A DNA stretch of 64,000 nt from Rhodospirillales bacterium (lineage in GTDB: Bacteria > Pseudomonadota > Alphaproteobacteria > Kiloniellales > JACOMY01). Shown one piece after another: positions 27,361 through 36,196 of the stretch. The notes below the pieces were generated by a model. The model had not been told where the DNA came from, ran no database searches, and saw nothing but the letters and a program-made list of their open reading frames with translations. How positions within the stretch are numbered: the first letter of the stretch is position 1; every line of letters starts with the position of its first letter. The stretch lies in assembly GCA_014324045.1 (NCBI GenBank), contig JACOMY010000025.1, positions 58,618-122,617 on the forward strand. Direction: 5' to 3'. The translations under genes were made by a program, and so were the position numbers.

Positions 27361-28341
27361 CTAGATTTCGATAACTTTGCGCCCGCGCACCTGCCCCTTG
27401 AGGATCGCTTTAGCCAGCGCCGGCACCTCCTCTAAAGAGGCCGTCTCCGTAATACCGGCGAGCATGCCGCGGTCCAGATCCCGCGCAATACGCGCCCAGG
27501 CCGCAATGCGCTTGTCCTTGGGACACATGACCGAGTCTATACCCAGAACTGCCACGCCCCGCAAAAGCAGGGGCAACAGGGTTGTCTTCAAGACATTGCC
27601 GCCTGCCAGTCCCACCGAGGCCACGGCCGAGCCATAGGCCATCTGGGTGAGCACATGGGCCAGCATATCCCCGCCGACGTTATCGATGCAGCCTGCCCAG
27701 CGCTCTTTATCCAAGGGACGCGACGGCGCATCCGTCAGCTCATCGCGGGCGACGATTTCGCCCGCACCCAAACTCTTCAGATAGTCCGCCTGTTCCGGCC
27801 GGCCGGTGACGGCGGCAACCTCGAAACCGGCCTTCGACAGCAGGCTAACCGCCACCGAACCCACGCCGCCAGCGGCGCCGGTCACCAGAATCGGCCCTCG
27901 CCCAGGCGTCACGCCATGGGTCTCCAGCGCCTTCTGGGCTAGCATCGCGGTAAAACCCGCCGTGCCCACAGCCATGGCCTGCCTCGCCGAAAGACCTTGC
28001 GGCAGCGGCACCAGCCAATCCGCCTTGACCCGCGCTCGCTCGGCATAGCCACCCCAGTGCGTCTCCCCGACCCGCCAGCCGGTCAAGACCACCGCATCGC
28101 CGGGCTTGTAGTCGGGATGATCCGACTGCTCGACAATGCCTGCGAAATCCACCCCCGGCACATGCGGATAGCGACGCACCAAACGGCCGATGCCGTTGAC
28201 GATCATCCCGTCCTTGTAGTTAAGGGTCGAGTGCGACACTCGTACCGTGACATCCCCCTCCGGCAGAGCCCTGTCCTCAAGCTCCCTTAACGCACTGGAG
28301 ATCCTAGCGTCCTCTTCCGTCAACAACAGCGCCTTGAACAT
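27361..28341 (-). CDS. Acrylyl-CoA reductase-like MDR oxidoreductase
   Basis: 326 residues, zinc-independent medium-chain dehydrogenase/reductase close to AcuI/YhdH. It uses NADPH to reduce acrylyl-CoA to propionyl-CoA or similar enoyl substrates. Seen: SHSTLNYKDGMIVNG and PGVDFAGIVEQSDHP in the catalytic domain, ILVTGAAGGVGSVAVSLL as the Rossmann dinucleotide loop, and RPEQADYLKSLGA near the NADPH phosphate. In the C-terminus the family block KTTLLPLLLRGVAVLGIDSV is present. GGAGG precedes the ATG. In this window it could feed propionyl-CoA to methylmalonyl-CoA metabolism, for which meaB is present (inference). Confidence 0.88.
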   Translation of the reverse strand: MFKALLLTEEDARISSALRELEDRALPEGDVTVRVSHSTLNYKDGMIVNGIGRLVRRYPHVPGVDFAGIVEQSDHPDYKPGDAVVLTGWRVGETHWGGYAERARVKADWLVPLPQGLSARQAMAVGTAGFTAMLAQKALETHGVTPGRGPILVTGAAGGVGSVAVSLLSKAGFEVAAVTGRPEQADYLKSLGAGEIVARDELTDAPSRPLDKERWAGCIDNVGGDMLAHVLTQMAYGSAVASVGLAGGNVLKTTLLPLLLRGVAVLGIDSVMCPKDKRIAAWARIARDLDRGMLAGITETASLEEVPALAKAILKGQVRGRKVIEI

Positions 28342-28571
28342 TCAATCCTCCGACTCGATGCCTCTTGCGATGACCGAGATTAACACGCCGCCGCCGTCCG
28401 GGACAGCACCGGATCTATTCTGGCACGGGTGAACCGACAGGCTGGCGCGGAAGCCAAGTCTCGAAGCGCCGCGATCTTGGCGTGGAATCGCACCTGTTCA
28501 GTGAGTACCGTTTCCAGAAGAGCCCGATTTGCGCCCACTTTCTCTGCAATGGGGCCGGTCCTGACCAGATT

Positions 28572-29579
28572 CTAAAGGGGGTCCCGCAACAAGGGGCCGG
28601 TCGAGCAGTGGATCGACCCACCGTTAGTCTGCATCTTATCGTAGGCAATTTGCGTAACCGTGACGCCGGCCTCGGCTAAGCGGTCCAGAGTCCGGTTCGA
28701 GGCGCCCTGCGGCATCAGCACATCGCCGGGGGCCACCGCCAAGCAATTCACGATCCAGGGATTGTCCTGCGGTGTAATTTCAATGGCACGCACCCCCAAC
28801 TCTTTCAGGCGCTCCAGAAAGGTAAAGGGCAGTCCACCGGCATCGACGAGCGCCAAGTCGCGGTCGATCATCACAAAGCAGCCGTCGATGTGAATGTCGT
28901 ATCCTCGAAGGTCGATCACGATCAGCTCCACGCCCTGACCGCGCAAAACCTCGGCGAGCTGGCGGATCGCCTCGTCGTTGACCCGGATGGAGCGGCCGAT
29001 GACGGCGGTTCGGCTGTTGATCCAGGCGAAGGAGCCGCCCTCGAGCATGCCGACGCCAGTAATGGTTCGCAGGATCGGCATGCCGATCCTGCCCAAGGTC
29101 CGGGTAACGCAGAGCTCCTCGCCGCGCCGCACCCGGGGCGCCATCCGCGAGACGATGGCTCCGCCCTTCACCGCAATAACGCTGTCGCGCGTATAGCAGG
29201 CCTTGATCAGCGGTGACCGCACATCTTCAAGGTGAATGGCTTCAACGCCCTTGACAGCCAGTACTGCCGTCATGGCGTCGTGCTGGGCCTGCATCTCCGC
29301 CAAGTCCGGTATGGAGTCATGCTGCCAGTACCAGCCCACCTCCGGGTCGCCGAAGGCATCGATCTCCGGGATGTACTTGGACCGGTCGACGATCGCCATC
29401 TCGTTGCCCGGGCGATGCACCAGAACCTTGCGAAGGCGTCCGACATCGCTATCGCAGCCCCATACTTGGCCCCAGGTCGCCAGCTGCTCGCCGGTGTCCT
29501 CGAAGGCCGGCTCCGGCACGGACCCGAACTTCTTGATCGTCATGGCATAGCGATAGCCAGCGATCCCATCCTCCGCCAT
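28572..29579 (-). CDS. Amidinotransferase/dimethylarginine dimethylaminohydrolase-family enzyme
   Basis: 335 residues, pentein-fold guanidine-modifying enzyme. The family blocks are WGCDSDVGRLRKVLVHRPGN at the N-terminus, YTRDSVIAVKGGAIV, the catalytic acid in GMLEGGSFAWI, the catalytic His in YDIHIDGCFVMID and the nucleophile Cys in TNGGSIHCSTGPLLRD. All catalytic residues are in place. The order and single-domain size fit DDAH or an arginine/agmatine-type hydrolase; substrate choice cannot be decided here. AAGGAGG lies 5 bases before ATG 29579. The gene is monocistronic, between the AcuI-like gene and a gene-poor stretch. Confidence 0.87.
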   Translation of the reverse strand: MAEDGIAGYRYAMTIKKFGSVPEPAFEDTGEQLATWGQVWGCDSDVGRLRKVLVHRPGNEMAIVDRSKYIPEIDAFGDPEVGWYWQHDSIPDLAEMQAQHDAMTAVLAVKGVEAIHLEDVRSPLIKACYTRDSVIAVKGGAIVSRMAPRVRRGEELCVTRTLGRIGMPILRTITGVGMLEGGSFAWINSRTAVIGRSIRVNDEAIRQLAEVLRGQGVELIVIDLRGYDIHIDGCFVMIDRDLALVDAGGLPFTFLERLKELGVRAIEITPQDNPWIVNCLAVAPGDVLMPQGASNRTLDRLAEAGVTVTQIAYDKMQTNGGSIHCSTGPLLRDPL

Positions 29580-30276
29580 CGGTTCCTCCTTCGCTCAAAG
29601 ATCATCTGCGGCCGGCGGCTGCTTACGCCGCGTCTGCCTCTCGATACGACAGGCTCCAGCTCTTCGTCCAGAACCAGCCTTCCTTCGGGTCGCCGGGATC
29701 GCCCCAGCGCAAAGAACGGTGATGAGACAGTCTTGATGGAGTGCGCCTGGACCGATTGTCCGCAGGCCGAAGGCAGCAGCTGTCCAGCACGGCGCGCTGC
29801 CAGAGGACCCGTTCTCTTGGCACGCACGCATCGATTACTCTCCGCGGGTACCGCCAATTATACGGCAGGCCGTTTGACAGGGCCATCCTGGCGCAGCAAA
29901 ATACCCGCGGCGGCGATCGAAGAATCCCCACCGCTGGCGTCAGGTCCGAACGCTCCTGCCACCATCGTGTCCTCATCGAAAATTGCAGATCCCGAACAAA
30001 AATCCCTTGCGCGACCCGGCCGCTATAGGCTAAACGGAAACCTTGATGCTGTGCTTGCTTTTCAACGGCGCCGCGCACCAGAGCGTAGCGGAGCCCCCGG
30101 GCATGGTCAAAGGTGGACTGAATGAACAATCTTGACCTTACACACGCTTTGTACTATGTCGTGAGTAGCTTCGGCGCCGATTCTTAAGAATCCTGGTCGC
30201 CGGGTCTATGTCGTACGTTTCCCAACCCGGGCTCTACGTGTCTTACCCATAATTTCTACGAAGTTCAGGTCTTAAT
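29580..30276. other. 697 bases without an intact gene
   Basis: No ORF here resembles a known protein. The minus frame 29623-30129 is open and its end (WGDPGDPKEGWFWTKSWSL) looks protein-like, but the rest has shadow-like composition and no family match; it may be a decayed gene. The last 150 bases turn AT-richer, matching the sulfotransferase gene that follows, and probably hold its promoter. Confidence 0.4.
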
Positions 30277-31020
30277 ATGTCATCTGCCGAAAAAGTCAGC
30301 TTAAAAGAAGCAAAGCTTTTTGATATCCGTCGTTCGGTGAACTTCCATCTTCGAGCGATCTTCATCTCAGTACCAAAAAGCGGGTCATCCTCCATTGGAT
30401 ATCACTTTAGAGAGCTAAATCCTCGTAGTAATTTAATGGTAAAAGATAGTCATTTTACAATTACGCAGGTGCGTGACTTGCTCTATTTCTATTATCTATT
30501 AAATAGAAAAAGGAATAACCTCTTCCCGACTGATGCCAAGAAAGTACTCAGCGATGCCGAACTGCACGCCCAAGCCACCGAAACCTTCAAGCAGTTTTTC
30601 AAGTTTGCCTCCGTTCGTAATCCGTGGCAGCGTGTCGTATCGCTCTATGATCGGATAGAAGGCAGATGGGGGAAAGACAACAGGAAAAAGTATATAAGCT
30701 TCGATCAGTTTTGCGAACAGCTCCGCTTCGCTTCCGATACCTGCGAGCATCCCACACGCTGCGCGAATCAACTGGATTGGATGATCGATGAAACCGGCGC
30801 TTTGGCCGTCGATTATGTACTCCGCCTCGAAAAATTCGAAGAGGGTCTGCAGGAGATCAAAGAACGCACCAATGGCCGCCTGGACCTGAAGCCTGACCAT
30901 AGAAATATGAATCCGCAGTCGCGATCAGCATCCTACCGCAACCTATATACAGAGAAAACCAAAAATCACGTTGCCGAGCTGTTCAAGCGCGATATCGAAT
31001 TCTTCGGCTACGATTTCTAG
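30277..31020 (+). CDS. Sulfotransferase family 2-like protein, AT-rich
   Basis: 247 residues. The N-terminal AIFISVPKSGSSSIGYHF is the 5'-phosphosulfate-binding loop of PAPS-dependent sulfotransferases of the Golgi/HNK-1 type, and FKFASVRNPWQRVVSLYDR is the matching 3'-phosphate motif. The C-terminal NRxSYRNLYT-like ending (RSASYRNLYTEKTKN) is also typical of that family. Acceptor, probably a surface glycan, is unknown. The codon use is clearly AT-richer than flanking genes (runs such as TTTAATGGTAAAAG), suggesting recent transfer. It is intact, unlike the other family copy at 24.5 kb. No neighbours in operon. Confidence 0.8.
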   Translation: MSSAEKVSLKEAKLFDIRRSVNFHLRAIFISVPKSGSSSIGYHFRELNPRSNLMVKDSHFTITQVRDLLYFYYLLNRKRNNLFPTDAKKVLSDAELHAQATETFKQFFKFASVRNPWQRVVSLYDRIEGRWGKDNRKKYISFDQFCEQLRFASDTCEHPTRCANQLDWMIDETGALAVDYVLRLEKFEEGLQEIKERTNGRLDLKPDHRNMNPQSRSASYRNLYTEKTKNHVAELFKRDIEFFGYDF

Positions 31021-31168
31021 CGCCAAGCCCTCACCCCCGCCAACTCTCCGAACCCATTCTCTATCTAAGAGGATGGCCTTCCCGATTTATATACCGTGGC
31101 GCTTCCGCCCGGCAGACCTGACCTAATCACAGGCGCTCGTAAAGGCCGCGCGCCGCCACGTCATGGCG

Positions 31169-32338
31169 TTAGCCGCGCAGCGGTTCCAGAATAGATGCGT
31201 AATTGGCGACGGCCGTCCCGCCCATATTGAAGACGCCAGCCAGCTTGGGATCGGCAACCTGCATCTCACCGGCTTGGCCCAGCAGTTGCATCGAGGCCAT
31301 GATATGCATCGAGATGCCGGTTGCACCGATCGGGTGGCCCTTGGACTTGAGACCGCCTGAGGCATTGACGGGCAAGGTGCCGGTTTTCCCGGTTATCCCG
31401 TCCTCGATAACCTGCGCACCCTGTCCCGGCTTCGCCAAGCCCATTGCCTCGTACTGGATCAGTTCGGCAATGGTGAAGCAATCGTGGGTCTCGACCAGAG
31501 ACAGGTCTTTCAGGCTGGTTCCGGCTTGCGCATGGGCTTGCTGCCAGGCGCGCGCGCAGCCCTCGAACTGCAGAATGTCCCGGCGGGCCATCGGCAGATA
31601 GTCCTGCACATGCTGTGCCGCCCGAAAGGCTACGGCTTTCGGCATCTTTAGCGCCGTTTCCATGTCGGTCAGGACGATGGCAGCCGCCCCATCCGACACC
31701 AGGGAACAGTCGGTGCGCTTCAGCGGGCCGGCAACATAGGGGTTCTTGTCGCTGGGGTTCCGGCAGAAGTCGTAGCCCAGATCCTTCTGCATCTGCGCCA
31801 AGGGATTAACAGAGCCGTTCTTATGATTCTTGGCCGCGATCAGCGCCAAGGCGTCCGACCGATCGCCGTAGGTCTGGAAATAGAGCTCAGCGATCTTGCC
31901 GAAGACGCCGGCGAATCCGCCTTCGATGTTGGCCTCGTCCTTGACATAGGAAGCCTTCAGCAAGACCTTGCCGATGTCGCATCCCGGCAGCGCGGTCATC
32001 TTCTCGACGCCAACGCAGAGCACGAAACGCGAATCCCTGGCCCGCAAGGATTTGAGACCCTGATGCAGCGCCGCGGTGCCGGTGGCGCAAGCGTTCTCCA
32101 CCCGCGTAGCCGGGGTATAGCGCAAGCAATCGTCGGCCTGCAGCACCAACGAGGCCGGAAAGGCCTGCTGCGAGAAGCCCTCGTTGACGTTGCCCAGCAC
32201 GATCTCGCCGATGTCCTGGGGCTCAAGCCCGGCATCTTCGACAGCCTGTACGGCTACCTTGGCGATCAGGCTCTCAAGATCGTCGTCCTCGTGCTTACCG
32301 AACTTACTGTGCGACCACCCAACGATGCAGCCAGACAT
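31169..32338 (-). CDS. Thiolase-family acetyl-CoA acetyltransferase (SCP2-like)
   Basis: 389 residues. The nucleophile Cys is in RVENACATGTAALHQG near residue 90. The C-terminal catalytic His is in VNASGGLKSKGHPIGATG. ETHDCFTIAELIQYE is the block where many SCP2/lipid-transfer thiolases differ from classical thiolases, which have a Cys in a CxG motif near the end; here the ending FNMGGTAVANYASIL lacks that Cys. So a non-degradative or specialised thiolase is more likely than plain acetoacetyl-CoA thiolase. A strong AGGAGGTGAG site precedes the ATG. Confidence 0.85.
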   Translation of the reverse strand: MSGCIVGWSHSKFGKHEDDDLESLIAKVAVQAVEDAGLEPQDIGEIVLGNVNEGFSQQAFPASLVLQADDCLRYTPATRVENACATGTAALHQGLKSLRARDSRFVLCVGVEKMTALPGCDIGKVLLKASYVKDEANIEGGFAGVFGKIAELYFQTYGDRSDALALIAAKNHKNGSVNPLAQMQKDLGYDFCRNPSDKNPYVAGPLKRTDCSLVSDGAAAIVLTDMETALKMPKAVAFRAAQHVQDYLPMARRDILQFEGCARAWQQAHAQAGTSLKDLSLVETHDCFTIAELIQYEAMGLAKPGQGAQVIEDGITGKTGTLPVNASGGLKSKGHPIGATGISMHIMASMQLLGQAGEMQVADPKLAGVFNMGGTAVANYASILEPLRG

Positions 32339-32469
32339 GGCTCACCTCCTCCAGCCTTCTGTATCAAGCCATTCCCTGCGCAATGACTTAACCCTCCGCG
32401 CTTCGGGAGACAACAGACACTGGCTAATAAACACCGGCCGGTTGCTCTTGTTCCGCAAGAGCAAGATTA

Positions 32470-32600
32470 GCGATAGACGCTTCGAGGAAAGGAAGGCAGA
32501 TGCGCCGCCAAACCTTCTGGATCCTCGATCGTCGGAAGGTGTCCGAGGCCCAGCAGAGCATCCCAACCGCCGGCTGCCAGGCCAGAATGCAACAGACTTT
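32470..32600 (-). pseudogene. Alpha/beta hydrolase C-terminal remnant
   Basis: Between the thiolase and ygfZ the minus strand reads GGWDALLGLGHLPTIEDPEG followed by LAAHL. This is the typical catalytic-His end of an alpha/beta hydrolase. One base later the frame must shift to read the expected LPFLEAS ending. Nothing of the N-terminal hydrolase domain is seen, as the ygfZ 3' end adjoins it directly. Short, so tentative. Confidence 0.4.
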
Positions 32601-33511
32601 CAGCCTCTCGGCCATTGCCTGGCCTCCTGGCCGCGGTTCGGCAAGATCACCCAGTCGGGAACAAGGGCACGAACCGCTTGCCCCCCAAGCGTGAGCGGTG
32701 CGGACCGATCCAGGCACTCCAGGCGCAACAAGGCCAGGCCATGGCCCGGAACTCGAGACCGCAGAGAACCGACCTGACGGCCGTCCTGCACAATCTCCTC
32801 GACTCCATCCGGCCAAGATCCTTCGATTTTGATGGGAAGAAGCCTCTTCTTCACCAGCCCGCGGTACTTGGTTCTGGCCGTCAGTTCCTGGCCCATGTAG
32901 CAGCCCTTGTGCCAATCGACCCCACCCAGTTCGTCGAAGCCATTCTCCAGCAGTATGGCCTTGTCTACCTCCATGTCCCGACTGCCATCGGGCAGCCCCA
33001 GTCCAATCCGTATGCGGTCGTAGTCCTCGCGCGGCACCTCCTCGATGCCAGCAGGCATAGAGTCGCCGCGCGACCAGAAGCGCAGCCCCAGCCCCGCATG
33101 CCGAGGATCGACTAGCACCGCGCCGTCCTCGACCGGCACCAGGCTCCCAGCCTTCGCCTTGAGGCCATGAAGCGCCGCGCTTGCTGGCCCCCAAGCCGCA
33201 AAGGCATGCCAAGCCGCGGTCTCATCCTCCAAGGTCACCTTGGAGCGCAGTTTATAGAGCTTCAGCCTGCGCAGGAGTTCCGGCAGGCGCGTTGCCTCCG
33301 TCTCCAACAGAAGCCGCTCTCCCTGTTGACCGATGAAGAAATCGAAAAGGTATTTACCTTGCGGGGTCAACAATGCTGCCCAGAGCGCTCGATCCGGCGC
33401 TACTTTCCGCAGGTCGTTGCTAACGATCCCTTGCAGAAAATCGCGCGCATCCGTCCCCCCGACGGCGACCATCCCGCGGTCGCTCAATCGGCAGCCCTTT
33501 AATCCCGTCAT
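32600..33511 (-). CDS. ygfZ: YgfZ/GcvT-domain folate-binding protein
   Basis: About 303 residues from ATG 33511. YgfZ-type proteins bind tetrahydrofolate and help build or repair Fe-S clusters. The signature K-G-C-Y-x-G-Q-E is seen in WHKGCYMGQELTARTKYRG, and the N-terminal GTDARDFLQGIVSNDLRK block is typical. The middle DYDRIRIGLGLPDGSRD is also conserved. The open frame extends upstream to 33667, but this extension has no family resemblance. Context gives no clear partner. It is divergent from the glycosyltransferase pseudogene. Confidence 0.9.
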   Translation of the reverse strand: MTGLKGCRLSDRGMVAVGGTDARDFLQGIVSNDLRKVAPDRALWAALLTPQGKYLFDFFIGQQGERLLLETEATRLPELLRRLKLYKLRSKVTLEDETAAWHAFAAWGPASAALHGLKAKAGSLVPVEDGAVLVDPRHAGLGLRFWSRGDSMPAGIEEVPREDYDRIRIGLGLPDGSRDMEVDKAILLENGFDELGGVDWHKGCYMGQELTARTKYRGLVKKRLLPIKIEGSWPDGVEEIVQDGRQVGSLRSRVPGHGLALLRLECLDRSAPLTLGGQAVRALVPDWVILPNRGQEARQWPRG

Positions 33512-33697
33512 AATCCTGACCCCTTCCAGCATCCTTTGCCGTGCCTCGGGCTGTTGACACGCTCTTCTCAAGTCCCCCTCCAGCATGACTTGACGTACCC
33601 GACCTAGCCTAGGCAGTGAAGAGGTATGGTAGACGAAGATCCCTGCTAATCTAAGGCCGAGGCTCACGACGAGATCGCCACCCAGCTGCGGGTCACG

Positions 33698-34563
33698 ATG
33701 ACCTCTGCCGGTCGCGAGGGTGGCGCCGCCGATATCTTCTTCAGCCGCTTGGCGAAAGCGCTGGTTCGGCGCGGGGTGATGCTGTCAGCCGTGGTGCGTC
33801 CGCATCTACGGCTGCTGGGCGGGCTATCCACTGTCGGCATCCGGCCGCAGACAGCATTTTTCGCCTTTACCTGGACTCAAGACCAAGGTACGGATGAAGC
33901 AGACCCTGACCGAGGCCCGACCACAGGTTGTGCTGGCCTTCATGCAACGCGCGGCAGCCTTGACCCCAAAGGGGAAGCATCCCCTCATCGGACGGCTGGG
34001 CGGCCCCTATCCCTTGAAGCGCTTCCGCCATTGCGACCACCTGATCGCACCAACACCCGGTCTGGTCGATCACATTGACTGGTGCCGGCTGGCCGCGAGA
34101 CAAGTTCAGCCTGCTGGCGAACTTTGTGTAGGAGCGCGGCAGTCCCGGAAGAGGCGGCCTTGCAGCATCTGGCTGGCAGTCTGGGCATCGCCGACCGCGT
34201 GCGCTTTCTGGGATGGCAGGACGATCCTTTATCGCCCATGCAACTGGTCGATCTCTTGGTCGTGCCCTCCCGCAGAGAGCCCCTCGACAATGTGATCGTC
34301 GAGGCCTGGATGGCCGGCTATCCGGTATTCGCGACGACAGCCGACGGCCCCCTGGCTTATTAGGGACGGGGAGACTGGCTGCCTGGTCCCACTGCAGGCC
34401 GCGGAGACCTTGACAGCCGCCCCTAAGCGCTCTGCTGGACAACCCGGATCGACGCGATCTCATTGCCGAGGGCAGTCGCGCCGCCTACTTGGATTGCTTC
34501 TCCGGGGAGACGGGCGCCGCCGCCTATCTCGACTTCTTCGCCCGGCGCACGCTTGCCTCTTGA
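33698..34563 (+). pseudogene. Glycosyltransferase family 4/group 1 pseudogene
   Basis: Pieces of one GT-B glycosyltransferase lie in order but in different frames. ATG 33698 opens with MTSAGREGGAADIFFSRLAK, the usual start with donor loop. A shift near 33890 leads to VVLAFMQRAAALTPKGKHP and HCDHLIAPTPGLVDHI. A further shift near 34090-34150 leads to the C-terminal donor domain RVRFLGWQDDPLSPMQLVD and VPSRREPLDNVIVEAWMAG. A stop follows DGPLAY. Another frame gives the normal end (SRAAYLDCFSGETGAAAYL) to 34563. At least three disruptions, so non-functional. Confidence 0.75.
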
Positions 34564-34633
34564 AGCCGGAGGTCTGCGCAGGCAAATCATCTCTGGGCAT
34601 ACAAACACGCACAACCGCGGAGGGCCATAGAGC

Positions 34634-35974
34634 ATGAGCCAGAGCTACGACCTGATCGTTAAAGGCGGAATGGTCTACACGCCCGGCGGCGTTCAGCAAC
34701 TGGACATCGCCATCTTCGGGGGCAAGATTGCTGCCTTGGGCCAGTTGGCGAGTGCACCGGCCGCTGAGCGCATCGACGCCAAGGGCCTGACGATTCTGCC
34801 AGGCGTGATCGACACCCAAGTGCATTTTCGCGAACCAGGCATGGAGTACAAGGAAGATCTGGAGAGCGGCACCAAAGCGGCCATCCTGGGTGGCGTGACC
34901 GCAGTGTGCGAGATGCCCAACACCTCGCCCACCACCACTAGCGCTGCCGCGATCCGCGACAAGCTGCGGCGGGCGGAAGGCCGCACCTGGTGCGATCACG
35001 CCTTCTTCGTCGGTGCCGCCGCCGAGAACGTCGACCGACTGGCAGAGCTGGAGCGCCTGCCGGGCGTCGTTGGGGTCAAGCTCTTCATGGGCTCCTCTAC
35101 CGGCTCTCTCCTAGTCGAGGACAACGCGACCCTTGAGGCTGTCTTGCGCGCCGGCAATCGCCGCATGGCGATTCACTCCGAGGACGAGCCGCGCCTCAGG
35201 GCCCGCGTGGCCTTGGCCAGTCACGGCGGTCCGGCACAACATCCTGTCTGGCGCGATGCCGAAACCGCGCGCTTGGCGACCGAACGCCTACTGCGCCTGG
35301 CTCGAAAGGTTGGCCGCCGCATTCACGTCCTGCACATCACCACCGCCGACGAACTGCCGCTGCTGGCCGCTCATCGCGATGTCGCCACGGTCGAGGTAAC
35401 TCCCCAGCACCTGACCCTGGAAGCGCCCGACTGCTACGAGACCCTTGGCACCTACGCACAAATGAACCCGCCGATTCGCGACGCGCACCATCGCAAGGCA
35501 CTCTGGGCCGCCGTTGCCAACGGTCTGGTGGACGTTATCGGCAGCGACCACGCCCCCCATACCAAAGCAGAAAAGGCACGCCCCTATCCGGCCAGCCCCT
35601 CCGGCATGCCGGGCGTACAGACCCTGCTGCCGCTGTTGCTGGACCACATGAGTGCCGGCCGTCTCTCGCTGCAGCGTCTGGTCGATCTCACCTCGGCCGG
35701 GCCGCAGCGGATCTACGGTCTGGCCGACCGCGGCCGCATCGCGCAGGGCTACCGGGCCGACCTGACCCTGGTCGACCTGGAGGCACATCGCCGGATCGAG
35801 GCCTCGTGGCTCGCCAGCCGCTGCGGCTGGTCGCCCTTCGAGGGCCGCTATGTCACCGGTTGGCCGATGATGACGATCCTCAACGGCAAAGCGGCGATGC
35901 GCGACGGTCAGGTCATCGGCCGCCCGCAAGGCAAACCCATAGGTTTTGTGGAAACGCTTGCAGGAGAGGCCTAG
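34634..35974 (+). CDS. pyrC: Dihydroorotase
   Basis: 446 residues, class I dihydroorotase, forming dihydroorotate from carbamoyl-aspartate in pyrimidine synthesis. The metal-binding DTQVHFREPGMEYKED differs from the usual DxHxH by Gln in place of the first His. Other motifs are present: GVVGVKLFMGSSTGS, IHVLHITTADELPLL (second metal His), EVTPQHLTL and the catalytic Asp in IGSDHAPHTKAEKARP. In alphaproteobacteria many class I enzymes have DxHVHxRxPG, so the HxH to QxH change is worth checking. Start backed by GCGGAGGGCC. The usual pyrB partner is not adjacent. Confidence 0.9.
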   Translation: MSQSYDLIVKGGMVYTPGGVQQLDIAIFGGKIAALGQLASAPAAERIDAKGLTILPGVIDTQVHFREPGMEYKEDLESGTKAAILGGVTAVCEMPNTSPTTTSAAAIRDKLRRAEGRTWCDHAFFVGAAAENVDRLAELERLPGVVGVKLFMGSSTGSLLVEDNATLEAVLRAGNRRMAIHSEDEPRLRARVALASHGGPAQHPVWRDAETARLATERLLRLARKVGRRIHVLHITTADELPLLAAHRDVATVEVTPQHLTLEAPDCYETLGTYAQMNPPIRDAHHRKALWAAVANGLVDVIGSDHAPHTKAEKARPYPASPSGMPGVQTLLPLLLDHMSAGRLSLQRLVDLTSAGPQRIYGLADRGRIAQGYRADLTLVDLEAHRRIEASWLASRCGWSPFEGRYVTGWPMMTILNGKAAMRDGQVIGRPQGKPIGFVETLAGEA

Positions 35975-36042
35975 ACCGCTCACACGGCAGACCTGCAAGC
36001 GCAACAGCTTGCTCTTTCTAGGCACCTGACCTAGACTTCTTC

Positions 36043-36145
36043 CCGAACCGAGGGGTGCCTCCGGCAGGGGGCTGAGATGGTGCTGCCGCCGCACCGGACC
36101 CTTAGAACCTGATCCGGGTTATGCTGGCGAAGGGATGGTGCGGCG
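36043..36145 (+). promoter_or_regulatory. TPP riboswitch (THI element)
   Basis: The segment carries the conserved TPP aptamer parts in order: GGGGTGCC, GGCTGAGA, then ACCCTTAGAACCTGATCCGG and GGTTATGCTGGCGAAGGGA. It sits 50 bases before the thiO start, so thiamine pyrophosphate should switch off translation or transcription of the thiO-thiS-thiG-thiE operon. The space up to the start contains GGGGAGAAGAAC, the ribosome binding site, which the expression platform could hide. Confidence 0.95.
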
Positions 36146-36196
36146 CTTCTCCCACTATCCAGCCTGAACGACCCGGATCGATTCGGGGAGAAGAAC

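Noticed and set aside
32424..33212. 262-residue minus-strand frame across ygfZ 3' end
   Set aside because: Out-of-frame shadow of ygfZ; only its last part touches the hydrolase remnant.
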